Shown here: in pieces, positions 1 through 47,704 of the stretch
Layout of the letters: the number at the start of each line of letters is the position of its first letter
How positions within the stretch are numbered: the first letter of the stretch is position 1
Source of the DNA: Enoplosus armatus
Lineage: Eukaryota > Chordata > Actinopteri > Centrarchiformes > Enoplosidae
Length of the DNA stretch: 64,000 bases
Assembly: GCF_043641665.1 (NCBI RefSeq)
Contig: NC_092193.1
Coordinates: 19,556,946-19,620,945 of the forward strand
Direction: 5' to 3'
The notes under the pieces: generated by a model
Databases searched by the model: none
Told to the model about the DNA's origin: nothing
The model's input: the letters and a program-made list of their open reading frames with translations, nothing else
Made by a program: the position numbers and the translations under genes

Positions 1-2134
1 CTTCCCGTAAATGTGGGCCATGAATTTTGCATTGAATTATGTGCATGAATGGAAGTCATTGCATCTACTCTACTCTTTATTTGCAAGTTCTCAAACTTTG
101 TCTCCCCCTATTTCTCTTTAAATCTCCCCTTGAGAGTAAAAGAGTGCTCTCTGTGATAGCTGCTCCATGTCCTGTTTTACTAATTGTCATTTATCCTTTA
201 GAGAGGGACTGTCTTAGGGAGAATTTGTCTTTTTTAGTGTTGGCCTGTTGGATTGAATTATTAATAAGTTCCTGTTTTAATCAGCGTTGATGTACCGACA
301 AGGGTCGATTAGTCAGTTTGTGTGATAGATCACACTGCCAGGGAAAAATGGATTTGCCCGATAGTTTAACCTCTTGCAAGCGATGAGATGCTACTTAAAG
401 TCTGCAAGAAATTGGGTTTTGATGCCCATCATATTTGCCTAGAGCTCTCTCCTGTCTAGCAAACACACATATATCATCTTTATTTGAAGATTAATTGGGG
501 CACGGATTCCTGTGCATTCATTTTGGCACTTTCCAGTAGTTTGAAAGTGAGCCATGTCTTCACAAGATGAGCGCCTGATTGGATATGCCCTTTGATGGAT
601 GGTAGATGAATGGCTGCATTGCTGCATGATGTTACGTTGATCATATAAGGAGGGAAACTGTAGGTGACACAGCATACTTAATTTCCTACCCAAGTTTTGA
701 GTGTCTTTTTTTCCATATTTAATGTGAAACTTGATATTTGATGGATATTCAGTATAACACATTGAAGAATGTAAGTAATTATTTTTTCCCCTGCTATGGT
801 TTCAGTTTGACTTTGATTCAGTGTAATACAATTACACTTCTTATTGCCCATTTGGTCCAGCTATCGGGAATTAGTAGACTTTCTCTGACGGATGAGCACT
901 TTCCGTACACACTTTGAAAGATTGGTAGAAACATAGTGTCTGCTATATTTCATTCTGCTGCTGGAGCTAGGGGGCATTAGCCCTGAAATGGGCAAGAACA
1001 AATTAAGTCACTGCTCTTTTCCAACTATTAGGGCCTAAATAACCCAGATTTGTGTTTTTTCTTTTGAAAATATGTCTTTCATTTTGATCATTAAGGGTAT
1101 AGTTGATAAAAAACAATGAATGAAAATGGCAACAACTTTTAAACATTCCAAATCTAGTTTTTATTATATGACCTTTGTCTGAATTGCTTACATATACTGT
1201 ACATGCAGCCAATCCTGCATTCAAAATCCAACTTAAGTAATAGTACTGAAGTAAAATCAGAAATATGTACTTAAAAGTATAAAAAATACAAGTGTGTGTG
1301 TTCCCTCCTGGCTGATATATCGTGAAATATGACATTATTAGCTTGTTAGTACTAAGCTTATCATACATTGTTTTAGGTTAGATATTAATCTGAAAAGTAA
1401 CCAGTAACTAAACCTGTCAGATAAACATAGTGGAGTAAAATATTCGTATAAGGTAAGTAAGTAGACACCAGGTCAATGACTACTTCAGCCAAATCCCCCT
1501 ATCAGTGTTCCCCACTGGAACTGATACACCACAATGGAGGGTCTCAGATGAAAGAACACTTTCAGGGTGAGGTGCCTTACTCAAGCACACACAGTAAGAA
1601 TGTAGCATCTTACTTAATACTCACAGCATATTGTTAGCCAGTAGTCTTAACAGATCTGTGTTTTCACCTGCAGAAGGTGCCATTGACATTTACCTTGTGT
1701 CACTTGGCAGCCCCATACTACAGATGCCAAGTACACGTGTGTGTGTGGTTGTATAAACTAAATGACAAACGTTGTATTATCTTGTGCAAACCCTAATCAT
1801 ATGGCACAAAAAGGATCAAACAAATCCTAAAAGAAAATGCAAAGACAGGTTTTGTCCTGATTTGACCAGCAGTAACATCTCATTTTGGTCTGCAGAGTCA
1901 GGCTTCTATGAAATTCTGTTTTGTTTTGTTTTTTAATGCCAAAGGCTTTGGCCAAGAAAAAATAACAGTAGCATCATTTTTTTTCCAGTGTGTTCAGATT
2001 GCATTTGTGTCAGCTCTAATCTGTGCTATAACCATTTTGTGCAGCATTCAAGAGCCAAAATAACTGTTATACAACACAATCCCATTCGCTGTAGTGAACA
2101 TAACACACCCTGCTTGTCTCTGTTTCTCTGCCAG
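1..2134 (+). other. carmil3 upstream intron, partial
   Basis: No CARMIL exon was found here, although the preceding leucine-rich-repeat exon must lie upstream. About 1200-1460 resembles, in reverse orientation, the repeat at 45055-45500. Otherwise I see only AT-rich unique-looking sequence. The segment ends in a normal polypyrimidine tract and CAG acceptor at 2132-2134. Confidence 0.6.
1200..1460 (-). repeat. 'ACTTGAGTA' dispersed repeat, inverted fragment
   Basis: 'agtaaccagtaactaaacct' and 'tagtggagtaaaatatt' match, in reverse complement, phrases of the same repeat family as 45055-45500. Boundaries are approximate. Confidence 0.4.
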
Positions 2135-37618
<35,484 letters not shown>

Positions 37619-37625
<7 letters not shown>

Positions 37626-38390
37626 AAGTCCCCAGCTTGGTAACAGAGACGCTTTATGACGTTACCAGTGGACCAGAAGAAGTTTGCTGGGAAGGGAAGA
37701 CTGGAACATGGAGGACTGGACAGAGACGAGCTTTTAAAACTGTGTGGACTCAACTGTCAAAGATCCAACAGCAGCTTTTTTTCCCCCTTTTTAATCCATG
37801 TAGACATTTGTTGCTGAAAATGCATGTACTCTGTATGCTTTCTGTTTTTAACTGGTTGCGTTTGCTATGGTTCTTCTCAGGCATAAGTGAAGCTCTGACC
37901 TGCAGTACATGAAGTACCTTTCACACAAGCACACACAGTTGTTCAATGTCTCTCCAGTATGCTCATCATGAACTGTTGTTTTATGCATTTGTGCAAAAAA
38001 TAATTTAATATTGAAAATCCTGTCTTTTCATTCCCTCCCTGTCTTTTACTGACAATCTGTGACTACTAAAGTGAGTGAGTTTGTACTGTATTTATTCTAA
38101 TGGAGATGTAAATACTGAATATAAAACTGCACTAACCATTGTGGTAACTCTACCAGTTAACAATCATGTTTTTATTTGTGATAACATATCATTTGATAAC
38201 TGTGTTTGTAAGTATGCTTATGGTGTATGCTGACGTTGATTGAGAAATGTGTTATGCACTTAGCACTTCCATCTCTTCAAGAGTATTTAAGTCAGTCAGT
38301 GGATCACTTAGTTTTAATCTGATTTTGCAGGCCTGAAAATGAGTATATTTTCTAAAAATGCTTCTATGAATCAGAATAAATAAAATTGAC
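37619..38390 (+). CDS. carmil3: carmil3 terminal exon (two codons and stop, then 3' UTR)
   Basis: The best acceptor is ttcttcag at 37611-37618. In the frame set by exon 25 the exon completes Arg, adds Leu and stops with TGA at 37623-37625. The remaining ~760 nt would be 3' UTR, ending near an AATAAA pair at 38375. The predicted total length is close to the expected family length. A missed small exon in intron 25 cannot be excluded. The 105-codon frame starting 37595 is out of phase with exon 25 and has no family similarity. Confidence 0.55.
38375..38384 (+). promoter_or_regulatory. poly(A) signal, carmil3 candidate
   Basis: Two overlapping AATAAA hexamers (aataaataaa) lie about 750 nt after the proposed stop codon of carmil3. 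Confidence 0.5.
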
Positions 38391-38659
38391 TTTACACAAG
38401 GAATGGGGTTATTGAAAGCCATGTTTATGATGCATATAGATTTAAGTGTTGTATTATGAGAGTAACAAGCATTTTCCAAAAGGAAACCACCAATTTCACA
38501 CATGAAAGTCAGTTTGTTGGTAATGGGGTTTACTACTCAACTAAAACAGTTGTTTTCTGTTGTGACTCCACAGGAGCTTTGTCAAGTCTAAGAAAATAAC
38601 AACCCCAGATAATGTCATCAGGGTTCACTTGGTTTGGGCTTGATAACCACATTTTTTTC

Positions 38660-39130
38660 AAGGAATAGTTGGACAGTCATGTCTGTCTTTTAAGTATAGA
38701 GCTTAGCTTAGCTTAGCTTAGCTTACACTGGCCCAGCAAAGAAATACTTTCAGACACATAAACCGCAACTTCTCATTTTTTATTTTATTTTTTAATGGAT
38801 TAATCAAAAGGTATATAACAGTTGTGATATAACATGGTGTGTGTTTGTGAAGTTTAGAGGTGCTGGCAGGCAATTCTTTTTTTTATCTTAGGACAGAGGC
38901 ATGTTAGCTGTTTGTCCCTGCTTCCTGTCTTTATCCTGAGCTACAGTTGTTTTTAAAGCCAGTTAGCTTAGCTGTAGCTTACAGACTGGAAACAGGGGGC
39001 TAGCCTGGGCTAAGCTAACTGGCTGCTAGATGTAGCTTCGTATTTAATAGACAAACATGACAGTGGTATCAATCTTCTCATGTAACTGTAGGCAAGACAG
39101 TGAATATGTGTATTTCCCAAAATGTCAAGC
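38660..39130. repeat. AGCTTAGC foldback repeat, copy
   Basis: It contains agcttagcttagcttagctt at 38700, then 'ttagcttagctgtagcttac', 'gactggaaacagggggctag' and 'gctaagctaactggctgcta'. It ends 'tgtatttcccaaaatgtcaa'. The motif occurs in both orientations, as in the copy at 50965. Confidence 0.65.
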
Positions 39131-39159
39131 TGGAGAGTCTGCTTTACAAACTGGAGGTG

Positions 39160-39400
39160 CAGACTTTGAAAAGCTGCAGGCATTTACCATGCAGGGAAGG
39201 GTCTAATCACAAGCATTACAGGAAATGCAGCATCTAGCATCTTAGAAGCTTGATGACTACCAGGAGCTACAAGTCAAGGATATCGCAACCCTTTGTTGCT
39301 TCGATTTGAACCATTCTTTAAAAAAGTCTGTTGTGCGTCTCCCAACTTCATGAAAGTGCAATGCTAAATTGGTGGAGCACTCCTTTAAATCGGAAACATC
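39160..39400 (+). repeat. 'AAGTGCAATGCTAAATTGGTGG' dispersed repeat, copy 2
   Basis: 'aagtgcaatgctaaattggt' followed by 'ggagcactcctttaaat' parallels 10325-10375. The left boundary is uncertain. Confidence 0.45.
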
Positions 39401-41269
39401 TCACATACCGATTGTAAGGAGGGCATGGGACAAAAAAAAAAAGACACCACAAGACAACAGTATGTCTTACTGTTAGTCGTGTGTGTGTTACGTAATAAAA
39501 AGCAAACACTTTTTTGTTAGGAATTATAAAAAGTGAGACTGCATCAAAAACTGCGTCAAAAGAAGCTCACAGGGGAGTGACATTGAAGTCCAGTGTTGAC
39601 GCAGATGACACATTGGTGACTCACCTTTTCCTATTTCTTGGTGATGTGACGACCCCAGACTCTTACTTTTTCTGAGCAGCAGGTGGCAGCAGAGACCCAG
39701 CGCTCCTCTCGTCTGAAACCGCCTGCTCACTGCTCCAATGGCATGTTGCTGTCAAGTCATGATGCGCTGTCATTACCATAACCACCAGCAGCAGTCGCTG
39801 CGCTCATGAAGGCAGACTACGCGCGATGATACGGCTGTTGTGATGCGGCTCGCTCAAACGTCTAGAGGAGGCCTGCTGACCAGCGAGATCAGCACTTAAT
39901 TGACTGTGTGAACATGAATTGCTCCCTCCTCTGGCGCGTAAAACAGGAGATCAGGCCCCATGCAGTATGTTGCCGCTCTGTCGTGCACATGTCTCAGGCA
40001 CGCAGGTGATACGGGACTCCGGGCGGTTTGTCAGCTTTTCCAAACAATCAGGAGCCTGTTTGTCTTGTGAAAATGAGACGCTTAGTTCCCTCCATGCAGT
40101 CACCTGATCTGCCACACTGCCGGGACACATCACACGCAGGGGTGTTCACAGTCACCGGATGAGCTTTCCATCCTCTGCACCCCATATGCTCTGTGTATGT
40201 AAACCTACACGGTTCACACATGCGTAAACACAATGCCCCACTAACAAAACTATGTGTGTGTGCATATTACTATCTGAGGGTATTCCAGCTCATTCATCTT
40301 GATGCGTATCAGGTGCTGTGCACTTGGTTATCTGCATGTTCCCAACGCTCGCTCATTCATCTATGCCTGCAGTATTTGCAGAGAAGTGTGTGTTCCCCTG
40401 AATGTGTGTGTCGGTGTGTTGGTGTGAGTCGCATGTGCTCAGCACCAGCAGATGGGTCAGCGGCGAGCCACTTCACTCGCTGTGTCAACAGTGGAAGGCT
40501 GGTAATGAGTTTATATGAGCCAGTGGTGTGCTCCACCCGTGCACCTGCTGAGCAGCACAAAACCAGGCGACGGAGCCCCGACGCATGAAGCGCTCCACTC
40601 TATGCACCGTGTTAAGACATGATTTTAGGTCTTGGGGGGGGCTTCTGCGTTGCGTAACACCAGGAAAAAGAAGGGATTTCAGCTCAGTGTCACAACACCT
40701 GCATGCATACAAGCAGTGTTTATTTAACTTCCTCCAGTCAGACACTCATAAGGCCTGTAACCAATCATTCAACCAAAATCATATTATAGATATTAAATAT
40801 TATATATTTACTTTAGAATCTTAAGTCTGCCCTTATTTAATGCATGCCATGTGCAAAACATTATAATTGTGGATGAAAGATTAGGATGCAAAGGCTGGCT
40901 GACGTATGACTAAAGCCTCACGACGGAGAGTTTTGTTATCGTGGTCCTGGTGGCATTTGGAGGCAGCTAATACTGTGCGCAGCAACAACAGCCGCAGGTC
41001 TGCATTCTTTTGATGACAACAACAAGGCTGAATTTGACTGTTTGCTTTCTGTGTGTCGCTTGGGCAACTTTGCTTTTGATCTTCGTGTTATAATTGGTGC
41101 TGTGGGAAAAAAGAAAGAAAAGCTTGAAGTCTGCAGCTTGATGAAGGTTTGGGGAAGTGGACACGTCAAGAATCAAGACTGCAGAGTGGAGCGGTGTTTG
41201 TCATGTAAAAGAAAATCCGAATTGTTTTTATTGTGTATTCATATAGAGGTGTGTGCTTGCGTCTCGTGA

Positions 41270-41640
41270 CTTGGTCGCCGCGATAGCCTTGTCACAAAGT
41301 AGCCACGCCCCCTAAAACATACCCAGTTTCATCGTCTATTTTACTCCAAATGGGACCATCATTTACTAAATGAACATCATGATGTGTTGAAGAAGACTTG
41401 AAACGGCCGATTGAGACCATGAACTCATTGGGAAAATGTTTACTGAGGTAATAAATCAAGTGAGAAGTAGGGTCATTTTCTCATAGACTGATATACAATC
41501 GGACTTCTTTTTACAACCAGTGGAGTCGCCCCCTGCAGGCCATTTGAAAGAATGCAGGTTTAAGGCACTTCATTGGCTCCACTTTTCAGAGCCGGAGGTT
41601 GGTGCTAGGTTTGAAGCCCCCTGTGCTATAAAACAGGCAA
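41270..41640 (+). repeat. fish dispersed repeat ('CAACCAGTGGAGTCGCCCCC')
   Basis: It contains 'caaagtagccacgcccccta', 'aaccagtggagtcgccccct' and 'ttggctccacttttcagagc'. I recognise this string order as a repeat common in percomorph fish; the class is not determined. Confidence 0.5.
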
Positions 41641-42033
41641 ATAGGCGACTAGCAGAGCTTCAAGTGAACCAGTAAATCCATAAATGTTCCAGCCATAGCT
41701 CAGGTCAACACCTTTATTCCTGCTTTAAAAGAATGAACATGACGCAGCAGAGCGCCACACACTTTGGATTCCTCCGGCTCCATCCTGAACATCTCCCACC
41801 GACGCAGCTGTCGCCGTGTTTTTCCTCTCAGGTTCATAAAAGGCTTCTCTTCAGTTCACATCCATCTTTACAATCTGAGGAGGCGTGTTTGACACTTTCC
41901 ACCTTCCTTCCTCGTCTCTGCGTCCGCCCTGCTCTCGATGCTCTCTCACCCTCTTCCTCCCCCTGTTTGTTTTCCCTGAGAACGAGTGTGTCTCATAATA
42001 CCCACAGCCAGCAATTAGTGGAGATTAAAGCCG

Positions 42034-42082
42034 CGTGTGTGTGTGTGTGTGCGTGTGTGTGCGTGTGTGCGTGTGCGTGTCA
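42034..42082. repeat. TG/CG microsatellite
   Basis: Interrupted (TG)n with CG units. A further TG run lies at about 42139-42166. These create a spurious Cys/Val-rich frame. Confidence 0.9.
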
Positions 42083-42454
42083 AGGCGCGCTTGTGTGCGA
42101 GTGAGTGTTTCACTGTGTTTGTGTGGCTCCTCTGTCTAGTTGTGTGTGTGTGTGTGTGCGTGCGTGTCAGTTTGTGTGCGTGAAAAAAGAAAGTGATAGT
42201 GAGGTCAGTGTTGGAGGAGCTGAGGCAGTGTTAGATTCAGTGGGAGTGAGATATTTTGTAGACAACACATACCTAGAGGGAGAGAGGGCGACTGAGGTAA
42301 CCAAGCCGCGGAGGGGAGGTGGGTTTTCAGACTTAAAGTTGTACACTGAAGAGAAACTACATGGCCAAAAGTATGTGGACACCCACCATATGTGAGTTGT
42401 TTTTTTCAGCCATGCTAGCAACGTGACTCTAGGGAAGGCGTAGTTGATCCGCCG

Positions 42455-42880
42455 CTTTGGTCTAAACTGACACTAATCCAGTGAAATATCTCAGCATCTA
42501 CCAGATGGATTGGCACTGCCTTTTCTACAGACATTCATGTTCCCCAGAGGATGTAATTATTTTGATGATGATCCCCTGAATTTCCTCGAGCGCCTTCGTG
42601 AGGTTGACTTTTGGATGGATTGGCGTGCAATTTGGTACGGACATTCATCTTCCCCTAAGGGTGAATTGTAAGACTTAAATGCCTAATGTGTTTAGTGGTC
42701 ACGTGACTTTTCTTCTGGTGCCAACATAAGATTCTCATTTGTGGTTTTGAGTGAAATGTCTCAACACATTCACGTCCCCCTCAGGAGGAATTTTAAAATC
42801 TTTCGTGATCCCCTGAGTTTCATTTAGTGCCATCGTTAGGTCAAAATTTTAATTTGTCAAAAACATTAGTTTATGACCAA
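42455..42880 (+). repeat. 'GTGATCCCCTG' family, copy 2
   Basis: Internal units recur: 'agatggattggc' / 'ggatggattggcgtgcaatt', 'acattcat' + 'cttcccc', 'gatcccctgaatttcc' / 'gatcccctgagtttca'. It is thus partly tandem in structure and related to 5155-5515. Confidence 0.6.
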
Positions 42881-44835
42881 ATAACCACCAGCCTCAGCTG
42901 TACTTTTTTTTTTTTGGCGCTAATTAGCAAATGTTAGAATGCGTGCAAGCCAGTCAAGTTCCTCTACACCAAACCCTGAAAACCATTTCTCTCTGGATCT
43001 TTCTCATTCTCCTATGCTCATTATCCCGACCCTTTGATAGAGAGAAAAAAAGTGCAGTCTCCCTCTCTTTCACATCATATATGTGTGTGTGTGTATGTGT
43101 GTGTGTGTGGCCAAAGGGCAGCATGGGAAGTGAAGAGGAGGAGGGTATACAGGGAGGAACGCAGGTGTGTGCCCTCTCTTTCTCCTCTTTATACAGCACA
43201 TCAGCTGATGGCGAGCAGAGGGCTTCTCCCTTGAGCCGGTTCACTCTTCACAGTAAGTGAGGCACATATATTTAACCTCTCTGTATCTCCCTGTGGCTCT
43301 GCGCACATTTCAGACCTCTGCGTTTGCTTTTAAGTTCTACCTCCAGTCCACACCTGGGTCAGAGAGTTGCCGCACAAAACTCTCATTTGAGGTTTAACTT
43401 TATTGTGTTACTCTGTTCTTGTGAAATCAGTATTTTATTTTTTATGTATTTGCCAGTGGATTCTCTTGTGACCTTCTGATTGTATGATTGTGTAACACAT
43501 CTTTAAGTTGCACTTGCTCATATTAATGGATGAGCATAAGGATGTCCTGGCACATATGAATATGATTATGTGATTATGATGTGACTGGTCAACTTGTTAT
43601 ATAATCTCTCTGACGTGGGTATTTGCCTGAGGAGGACTTAGTGCTGGGTTGAAATGGTGCCAATAAAGCCTCAGGGAGGTCTGATTCCAGTGTGCAACGT
43701 TTTCTATTGTGTTTGATCGACCTTTATACGCCGCACCTCTTCCACTAACATTTTGTGGATGTGCCCACTGCTTCCCCTGCCAATTATTGCATTATTCAGT
43801 GTAGCTGAGGCACCTTTTTAGCTTTAGAAAAGGACCATTTGATAAAAAAGAAATGGTGTTTGGTAATGCTGTTGGACTCATTTCTGGTTTAAACTAAGTA
43901 ACCAACTATCAAATTATGCTGCCAGTGGATTCTTTCTGCTTTGATTTTAAATTCTTTATGAGTAAAACACGTGTTGTTGAAAGGGTAATATGACATCGAG
44001 TCTTGTACCTCTTAATCCAAGCAGTGATGCGTGACAACCGGCATTGCTGTCCCTGGAGCGATTCCATTACAATGGCTAAAAACCAACATTGTCTTGGTAC
44101 GTCTAGCACGTCGCTTCATAATCTCCCATAGGTGTTGAACTCAGTTTATATCCTGTGACTGTAAGGGCCAGAGCATATGTTTCGTGAAAATCACAACTTG
44201 GACTGATTGATTTTCATGCAACAAATGTATATAAATCCATATTTGGCCAAGGAGTGAAAGTGGTTGGACTGAAAATAGCCTGGAGCTCGTCACAGCTTCC
44301 CAGTCAGTAGATCAGTTCGGCCGGAGGGCAATGTGTCTAAAATGAAACACCATTATTTTAGCCTTGTGTTGCTCTTTTTCATGTCTCTGTACTCCCCATC
44401 ACTTCTGTGTTCTTGGCTGTCTCTCCTCATCTGTCATGTTACGTCTTTCCCTTTCAGCACTTTTCCGCTACTTCTGCTCTTCACTCCCCATTCAGTCGCT
44501 GCTGTACTAATAAAACCAGAGTGAAAAGAAAAGTGTAAACCCCTATTAAGCTCCGTCGCCAGCCTCCGTGTTATTATTTGTGCAGTCAAATTTAGTAAGG
44601 CTGGAAGCAGGCTGCTAATTTGTTGTTTCCCCTCAAATGAATTATTTCCCCTCTAATCACGTTTACATAAGGCCCGTATTCAACATAGTCAGTTAATAGT
44701 TCGTGATGACTCTGTTCAAAGAACCAACTAAACTGCTGACCTTTTTTTCTTTTGCGTGTAAAGTGCACACTATCACCCACCCCCGAAGATGAAATTTGGA
44801 CAGGGATGTTAAGCTTGAGTGAGATACTGCATGAA

Positions 44836-44895
44836 AGGGACAGATGGACGAAGGAATGAACAAACGCTTGTTCATTTGTTGGTCCATCTGTCCCT
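44836..44895. repeat. 60-nt hairpin with perfect arms
   Basis: Arms agggacagatggac (44836-44849) and gtccatctgtccct (44882-44895) are perfect complements, as are atgaacaa (44856-44863) and ttgttcat (44868-44875). A 6/6 internal mismatch and a 4-nt loop (acgc) separate them. No matching flanks extend the stem. Confidence 0.8.
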
Positions 44896-45054
44896 CACAC
44901 ACATTATCGCGGACTCAGTTGATCAGGTTTTGACAAAAGTGGGAGTAATGATGCATCCCATCACCACACTCTGGCGTTTTCAAATTACATGATATTGTCA
45001 CAACAGTTAAAGAGCATATCTGTGGAGCAAAGAGAGAATGCCATTTTCATTCAA

Positions 45055-45500
45055 ATGACTATTGTCAGTTGTAGAAAGTACATTTACTCAAGCACTGTAC
45101 TTGAGAAACGATTGAGGTACTTGTACTTTCTGCTTTAACTTCACTACATTTATTTAACAGCTATAGCTACTAGTGACTTTTCAGATGAAGATTTTCCATA
45201 CGGTTTATATAATATGATGCGTCATTATAGATTTAACTACCCAACAGTAATGAAGTATGAAATAGTTCAAATTTGGTCCACCTGGACCAACGACAACATT
45301 AAAGTGTTAGACATAAATACATCAATATTATAATGATCCTGTAATATAATAATACAACACTGACAGGAGCCGTGCTGCATAATGAGTACTTTTACTTTTA
45401 ATACTTACATGTACATGTTGTTTTCAATTCTATACTTTTACTTGAATGCTGGGCTACTTTTATAGTATGGTATTGATATTGCAATATGCTACTGCATAGA
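45055..45500 (+). repeat. 'ACATTTACTCAAGTACTGTACTT' dispersed repeat
   Basis: It starts 'tagaaagtacatttactcaa' then 'gcactgtacttgag', 'ggtacttgtactttc' and 'cttcactacatttatttaac'. This is an abundant fish repeat; further fragments lie at about 1200 and 19725. Confidence 0.6.
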
Positions 45501-47297
45501 AAGATGTGACACACCATTAACCACACAAACTGAGGCTTAAAGTTATAATACTTTTAATACTATTTATACTATTTTCTATACTATTTGTTTTCAGCTATTT
45601 AGTTTTGCACTTATGAAACAGAATCCGCGCTAGTTCAATTGGTACACCAGCGATTAGTTTATTAAATCAAACGCAGTGCACAGCAGGTCAGCTGCATGCA
45701 GCAGTGGACAATATGTCTATAATTCAACATATATGAGGAATAAACTTTCCAATTATGAATGAATGACGACTGCACATTTGATTTAAGTGGATCACGACTT
45801 GGAGGAAATTCTTCTGGAAATCAGCAACTTAATACAACCACCATCCAGCTACGGTCACGGTTTTCTCGTCACAAACTACCTAACCGTCACAAGCGTTCTC
45901 TCTATTTTCCATAAAAATAGTACCAAATTAGATATTTCTTTACAGGACATTGTAAGGATTTTTTAGGAAATAAGAGACACAGACACATTTCTACACAAGT
46001 TAAACAGATACAGTGTGTTAATTAGTGAGCTTTAGAGGCGTTAGTAGGTGTTTCTGTTCACTTTGGACAGAACAACACTAGCTGTCACTGCCTGCTTGAT
46101 CTATTTGTAGTTGCTCTGACTTCACCATGACATCCCATTATCTAGCTACTGTCTTAATTCATGAGGTTCAACAAAACATGTCAAAGTAAAAATTGGATAA
46201 TGTATCTGAGTCTGGGCATTTTAAATCCCTACATGTCCCAGGGAGTTTTAAAGAGCCTTCAGTTTGATCCGTCTTCAAAGTGTTGCTGTTTGTTTGGTTC
46301 AGGCTGTTCTCCGGTGGGATGCGGTACAGAGTAGCTGAATCGATTCACAAAGCCAGCCGTAACACTGCTGAAATTTGGCGGCATCTTCCTGTTTGTGCAT
46401 TTGGGGTTGAAGGATCAAGGCAAATGTTGGACATTCTGCTCAGACATTGATGTAAAAATCAATTATCCCAAATGTCAAGTGCGTAGGTAGCCAGGGCAAC
46501 TCTTTAACAGCAAATAAATGGCTTGTTTACTCGCGGGGCTTCGCTCTGGTCAACTGCCTGCTCTTTACCAAAGCACGTTTTCCTCTGCACAACCAGCGTG
46601 TTGTTGATCCCCCTGGGAACAAAACAAGCTCTGTTCCTCTGTCTGTGTGATGCGTCTGCCTGTGCCATGTGACCCGCCGAGGTGAGTTGTCTTGTTTGTG
46701 TCGTGATGCAGTCGACTCGCTGATGTCATCAAGTTTTTTGTTGCCTAAGTCTCCTGAGAGGGAAGGGGGGGGGGGCAGACTGTTTGGTCTGAATCATCGG
46801 GCTTGTCAGTCACAGGGAGGGCCTGGTGAGCTCTGAACTGCAGGTGATTCGGGACCCACGGAGCGGCAACTATTATAAACATGAATAATACATGAGAGAT
46901 GGTTGATTACTGAAATGAGCTTTCAAAACTATTAGAACTCTGCGTGTCTCTCCAAATTCCTGATTTTGTCTACCTTGCTCTCACAGTTGTTGGTAATTGT
47001 CTTCACCTCTAAATGTCCTTTTTTCTAATACTCCTTCGCTTTCTCATCATCTCTCTGCGGCTCCTGTCTGATCTCATTTATAATTTCTCACATTGTTTCT
47101 TGCATTGTCTCCTCTCGACCCCTGCATCACCTTCAGCGTATTTATTCCCTCCATCCGGCCTTTCCCTCTTCACCCACAATCCTATCTCATAGAATTACTC
47201 CAATTTTTTTGATGTCCTTTGATGCCCTGATATCCTCCATCTCTTTCATCCCAGGGATACCTTGTACTATCTTCCCTGTTAGAGCCTCGCCTTTACC

Positions 47298-47704
47298 ATG
47301 CCTGCCATAGTCAACCTCCTATTCAACGTCGTCTCCACCAACACCACCATCTCCTTCACCGTGGTGCTGCCCATGGTCAGCCTGGTCTCCCTTCTGGTGG
47401 GGGTTGGAGGTCACCTCCTGCTGTGGCTGGTGCTGGTGAGGAATCCCCGAAGTCGCTCCAAGCCGAGCTCTGTCCTGCTCCTCAACCTCAGCCTGGCAGA
47501 CCTGGGCGCCCTGCTCACCCTGCCCTGCGTCCTTCTGAGTGCTAGTTTCCAGAACTGGCAGCTCGGTGGTGGGACCTGCGTCCTCCTGGGCTTCATGACT
47601 TCAGTGACGGTGGGAGTGGAAACCTGCAGCCTGGCGGCGTTGTCGGTGCTGAGATATCGTATTGTTGCTCCAAGGACAAGACCGCCAGCTAGCCTGACAC
47701 AAGT
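47298..47704 (+). CDS. GPCR exon 1 (TM1-TM3)
   Basis: It encodes the short N-terminus, TM1, TM2, TM3 and the start of the second inner loop. The frame runs open only to a TGA created by the donor sequence gtgagt. Confidence 0.88.

Larger units (their letters stand above)
38391..47297. other. intergenic region, carmil3 to GPCR (8.9 kb)
   Basis: No convincing coding region on either strand. Open frames are short, low-complexity and unrelated to families I know. Contents: foldback repeat (38660-39130), several fish repeats (39160-39400, 41270-41640, 42455-42880, 45055-45500), TG tracts near 42034 and 43083, and a perfect-armed hairpin at 44836. 47000-47297 is pyrimidine-rich and precedes the GPCR start. 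Confidence 0.6.

Noticed and set aside
41733..42395. Two adjacent open frames of 123 and 96 codons
   Set aside because: They are driven by TG repeats and pyrimidine-rich DNA, with no splice sites or domain similarity that I recognise.
42931..43260. 109-codon open frame (LECVQASQ...)
   Set aside because: It crosses a TG microsatellite and has no family resemblance; no neighbouring exon could be joined to it.
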